Origin: an uncultured bacterium | GTDB lineage: Bacteria; Bacillota; Clostridia; Lachnospirales; Lachnospiraceae | Length of the DNA: 24,887 nt | Direction of reading: 5' to 3' | Assembly (NCBI GenBank): GCA_937893485.1 | Contig: CALBJL010000217.1 | Coordinates: forward strand, 1 to 24,887 | Shown: piece after piece, positions 22,678 through 24,887 of the stretch | Layout of the letters: each line of letters opens with the position of its first letter | How positions within the stretch are numbered: position 1 is the first letter of the stretch | The notes under the pieces: model-generated | The model's database searches: none | Seen by the model: the letters and a program-made list of their open reading frames with translations, nothing else | Told to the model about the DNA's origin: nothing | Translations under genes and position numbers: made by a program

Positions 22678-23997
22678 TTAGAAAATTCTGCGAACTGCAA
22701 GTACGGTTCTGTAAGTAATCGGTGATGTATACTTGATTCCGGTCTCAGGAGAGCTTGCATGAACCAATGTATTGTTTCCGGCATAGATACCTACATGTCC
22801 GCTGTAGCATACAATATCGCCCGGCTGGATGTCATCAATACTCACACCGTATCCGACGCTGCGAAGCGCGCTGGATGAGTGCGGAAGTGATACACCAAAA
22901 GCTGCATATACCGCCATAACGAATCCTGAACAGTCGGTGCCGTTTGTCAGGCTGCTGCCACCGTAGCGATACGGATTGCCGACAAACTGACATGCATAGT
23001 TTGCAACAGCCTGTCCGTTTGATCCGGACGGAGCGCTGTATGAGCGTTCGCTCGAACTGCCGGAGCTGCTTGATGATGAACTGCTACTGCTTGATGAACT
23101 TGATGAGGAACTACTGCTGCTGGAGCTGCTTGATGATGAGCTGCTGCTCTGGCTTGCTGCAGCACTCTGTTCTGCTGCTGCGGCTGCTGCCAGACGGTCT
23201 GCTTCTTCCTCTGCTAAACGCTGTGCTTCCTCTTCCTTGGACTCTGCATACATGTACTGGGTCGCTAAGGTTACATAATCAGCGGATACATATCCGTCAC
23301 CGCTTTCTACTGTGACCTTTACCCATCCCTGATTTTTCTTTGACTCGCTGACAACGGTCAGCTCTTCGCCTTCGGGTACAAGCTCGATAACTTTTGAATC
23401 ACCGTCTGCTTTCTCTCTGACGCGAAGTGTCTGTGTATCTACGGTAGCGACTCTGCTGCCGACCTTTTTCAAAAGCTTCTTTGTTCCGTTCTTGACATAA
23501 TCTGCCTTTACATAGCCGGTTACATTGCCGGATTTGATCTTGTACCAACCGTCTTTTTCCTTTAATACGATTCCTACAGACTCATCATAGAGTTTTCCTA
23601 AAACCTTGCTATCCTCATCTGCACGTGCGCGGACATTTACATATCCCTCAACATCTGCAACGATCATCACTTTCTTTTTTGACTTTTTGGTCTCTTCCTC
23701 TACCACACCCTCTGTCTCATCCACTACGGTGCGGCTCTCTACTGCGGTAACGGTCTGTACAGCGGTCGTCTCCTTTGCTACCATATCTGAGGAGATCGTG
23801 TTCTCTGCCAGATACTGTGATAACAGAAGTGAAATACCGGATGTCGGTGATGATGCAGTCAGCTCAGATGTCACATTTACGTTAGTAAAACCTGTTGCGC
23901 CTGCAATCGGTGCTGCTCCTACGCTCACCGTGCTCGCTGCCAGTGTCAGTGCACTCGCTACACAGCAGGTTGTTCTTCGTAATGCTCTATAGTTCAT
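22678..23997 (-). CDS. secreted SH3b-NlpC/P60 peptidoglycan endopeptidase
   Basis: The 439-residue protein has a signal peptide (about 1-30, ending VSVGAAPIAG), a spacer, two bacterial SH3 domains (about 110-175, GYVNVRARADEDSKVLG; and 180-245, TLRVREKADGDSKVIE), a Glu/Ala-rich helical stretch (about 252-280), a run of 29 serines, and a C-terminal NlpC/P60 domain. Catalytic residues are Cys356 (GTDCSGF), His401 (SGHVGIY) and His413 (LVHASS). Such enzymes cut stem peptides of peptidoglycan at the cell surface. ATG 23997 has GGAGGG upstream; an in-frame TTG at 24009 is less likely. Promoter and terminator flank it, so it is monocistronic. It may supply the hydrolase for growth or division. Confidence 0.95.
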   Translation of the reverse strand: MNYRALRRTTCCVASALTLAASTVSVGAAPIAGATGFTNVNVTSELTASSPTSGISLLLSQYLAENTISSDMVAKETTAVQTVTAVESRTVVDETEGVVEEETKKSKKKVMIVADVEGYVNVRARADEDSKVLGKLYDESVGIVLKEKDGWYKIKSGNVTGYVKADYVKNGTKKLLKKVGSRVATVDTQTLRVREKADGDSKVIELVPEGEELTVVSESKKNQGWVKVTVESGDGYVSADYVTLATQYMYAESKEEEAQRLAEEEADRLAAAAAAEQSAAASQSSSSSSSSSSSSSSSSSSSSSSSSSSSSSGSSSERSYSAPSGSNGQAVANYACQFVGNPYRYGGSSLTNGTDCSGFVMAVYAAFGVSLPHSSSALRSVGYGVSIDDIQPGDIVCYSGHVGIYAGNNTLVHASSPETGIKYTSPITYRTVLAVRRIF

Positions 23998-24039
23998 TTT
24001 ACCCTCCAAACATATAATTCTTTCAACTTCATGTTTATT

Positions 24040-24065
24040 TGTTACGAATTTGTTACATTTGTTAC
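24040..24065 (+). promoter_or_regulatory. WalR-like box in the NlpC/P60 leader
   Basis: TGTTAC-N5-TGTTAC (24040-24056) fits the WalR/YycF consensus TGTWAH-N5-TGTWAH, and a third TGTTAC follows at 24060-24065. On the minus strand the region lies just downstream of the -10, within the start of the transcript. WalR controls cell-wall hydrolase genes in Firmicutes; binding here would more likely repress than activate (inference). Confidence 0.5.
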
Positions 24066-24071
24066 ATTGTC

Positions 24072-24100
24072 ATTATAGCAAGGTTATGTAACTATGTCAA
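24072..24100 (-). promoter_or_regulatory. consensus sigma-A promoter of the NlpC/P60 gene
   Basis: On the minus strand TTGACA (24095-24100) and TATAAT (24072-24077) are separated by 17 nt with TGC before the -10: a perfect match in every element. The leader to the start codon is about 67 nt. Confidence 0.93.
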
Positions 24101-24129
24101 CCACTAGATCTTGTCAATTATTTCCATCG

Positions 24130-24158
24130 TTGCACTTTTTGTGTATTGGTGTTATACT
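24130..24158 (+). promoter_or_regulatory. promoter of the YjfB-like gene
   Basis: TTGCAC (24130-24135) and TATACT (24153-24158) are 17 nt apart, divergent from the NlpC/P60 promoter and 60 nt before the start codon. Confidence 0.75.
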
Positions 24159-24218
24159 GACGGTAATAAAGGGAGAAATCCTATCACTTAGAATGCTATA
24201 CAGAAAGGTGGAATGGCT

Positions 24219-24428
24219 ATGGAAATCGGCGCTCTTGCTTCGACCGCATTATATCAAATGAATCAGACCTCCTCATCAATCGGCGACTTTGACACCCCTT
24301 CAGATCTCGGTGTCGCAATGCTCAGCAAGCAGTTGGAAGTCAGCCAGACCAGTGGTGAGGCGCTCGTCCGTGCGATGGAGCTGTCCGTAAACCCCGGAAT
24401 CGGAAGTAATGTAGATCTTTACGTATAA
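24219..24428 (+). CDS. YjfB family small protein (putative motility protein)
   Basis: The 69-residue protein reads MEIGALASTALYQMNQTSSS at its start, then a helix AMLSKQLEVSQTSGEALVRAME and ends VNPGIGSNVDLYV. This fits the YjfB family, small proteins common in flagellated Firmicutes and annotated as putative motility proteins; the function has not been shown. AAAGGTGG ends seven nt before ATG 24219 and only one nt before the in-frame ATG 24213, so the shorter form is preferred. It has its own promoter and terminator; no other motility gene is in the window. Confidence 0.82.
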   Translation: MEIGALASTALYQMNQTSSSIGDFDTPSDLGVAMLSKQLEVSQTSGEALVRAMELSVNPGIGSNVDLYV

Positions 24429-24433
24429 GTCTA

Positions 24434-24477
24434 TAGGGTATGAAAAAGAGCCGTTCGCGGCTCTTTTTCATACCCTA
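24434..24477. terminator. 20-bp UUCG-capped bidirectional terminator
   Basis: The two arms 24434-24453 and 24458-24477 pair perfectly over 20 bp around a TTCG tetraloop, with an A/T run inside the stem that gives a T tract on either strand. It sits between the convergent yjfB and cvfB stop codons. Confidence 0.93.
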
Positions 24478-24480
24478 ATA

Positions 24481-24887
24481 CTATAACAAGCGAATGCTTT
24501 TCTCCGTGATCTCGATCCTGCGCTCCTTATACAGACGTCCGACCGCACGCTTAAAGGCGGCTTTGCTCATCTGCATCTCCCGCATGATAATCTCCGGCGA
24601 TGCCTTGTCATTAAACGGCAGCACGCCGGCGTATTCTTCGATGACACGCAGCACCTTCTGCGCATCCGCGTCCATCTGTGTCTCCTTATTGGCGCGGCGC
24701 GAAAGATCCAGCTTGCCATCAGCCTTCACATCGGTCACACGCGCCTCGATGATATCCCCGATCTTCAGATCCGAAGTGTCCTCGCTGCGCGGAATCATCG
24801 CCGAATAGCGGTCATCCACCGCTACGAAAGTGCCGAAATCATGTCCGAACTCATAGACTCTGCCGGTCACAGTCTCCCCTTTTTCGT
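24481..24887 (-). CDS. cvfB: CvfB-type S1 RNA-binding protein (partial, 5' part outside window)
   Basis: The last 134 codons are in the window and the frame is open to the right edge. The visible part has an S1-like domain (ETVTGRVYEFGHDFGTFVAV with KIGDIIEARVTDVKADGKLDLS) and then the C-terminal winged helix (about the last 60 residues; SPEIIMREMQMSKAAFKRAVGRLYKE, a recognition helix ending RRIEI). This arrangement is that of CvfB/YitL, in which three S1-like domains precede the winged helix; CvfB affects virulence gene expression in Staphylococcus aureus and binds RNA. A GTG at 24870 is only an internal codon. The stop is TAG. Confidence 0.9.
   Translation of the reverse strand, partial: EKGETVTGRVYEFGHDFGTFVAVDDRYSAMIPRSEDTSDLKIGDIIEARVTDVKADGKLDLSRRANKETQMDADAQKVLRVIEEYAGVLPFNDKASPEIIMREMQMSKAAFKRAVGRLYKERRIEITEKSIRLL

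Overview
The window looks like chromosomal DNA of a Gram-positive, mid-G+C Clostridia bacterium, most likely a Lachnospiraceae. The basis is the set of household genes (tsaE, tex, hom with a PheB-type ACT gene, prfB with its recoding site, ftsEX with an S41 protease, YitT, CvfB) together with strong AGGAGG ribosome binding sites and sigma-A-type promoters. No rRNA, tRNA, CRISPR array, transposase or integrase is visible.

Left part (1-3.65 kb, minus strand): the start of tsaE, a YcxB-like membrane protein, a terminator, tex with its own promoter, and a DUF2752 membrane protein.

Accessory part (3.7-13.4 kb, mostly plus strand): a small HExxH metalloprotease-like protein, then two linked transcription units. 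Unit one encodes an ECF-type sigma factor, a small two-TM protein, a multi-pass membrane protein and a PrsW-family intramembrane protease, and ends at a terminator. Unit two encodes a second small two-TM protein paralogous to the first, and an 861-residue secreted beta-helix/InlB B-repeat/MucBP protein whose C-terminus looks cut off. The two units share an identical 11-bp element upstream (GTTTTTCCATA). This is the best candidate for an undescribed system: a sigma factor possibly controlled by intramembrane proteolysis and linked to a surface protein. Next comes a markedly AT-rich block (about 9.6-12.8 kb) with an AgrC/LytTR-type two-component system and two small membrane proteins on the opposite strand, then a small bicistron (single-TM peptide plus exported protein) with a near-consensus promoter.

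Core part (13.4-22.2 kb, minus strand): hom and a frameshifted pheB-like ACT gene; prfB with a programmed +1 frameshift at CTTTGAC; an S41/PDZ protease, ftsX and ftsE; a CdaR/PucR-type regulator; a YitT protein; and a divergent WecG/TagA-like protein. A 514-bp gap (22164-22677) carries five same-orientation DnaA-box-like 9-mers within 70 bp.

Right part: a secreted SH3b-NlpC/P60 peptidoglycan hydrolase with a 29-serine linker, a consensus promoter and a WalR-like box; a YjfB-family small protein; a long UUCG-capped bidirectional terminator; and the C-terminal part of CvfB.

All functional statements rest on motifs read by eye; no database search was run.
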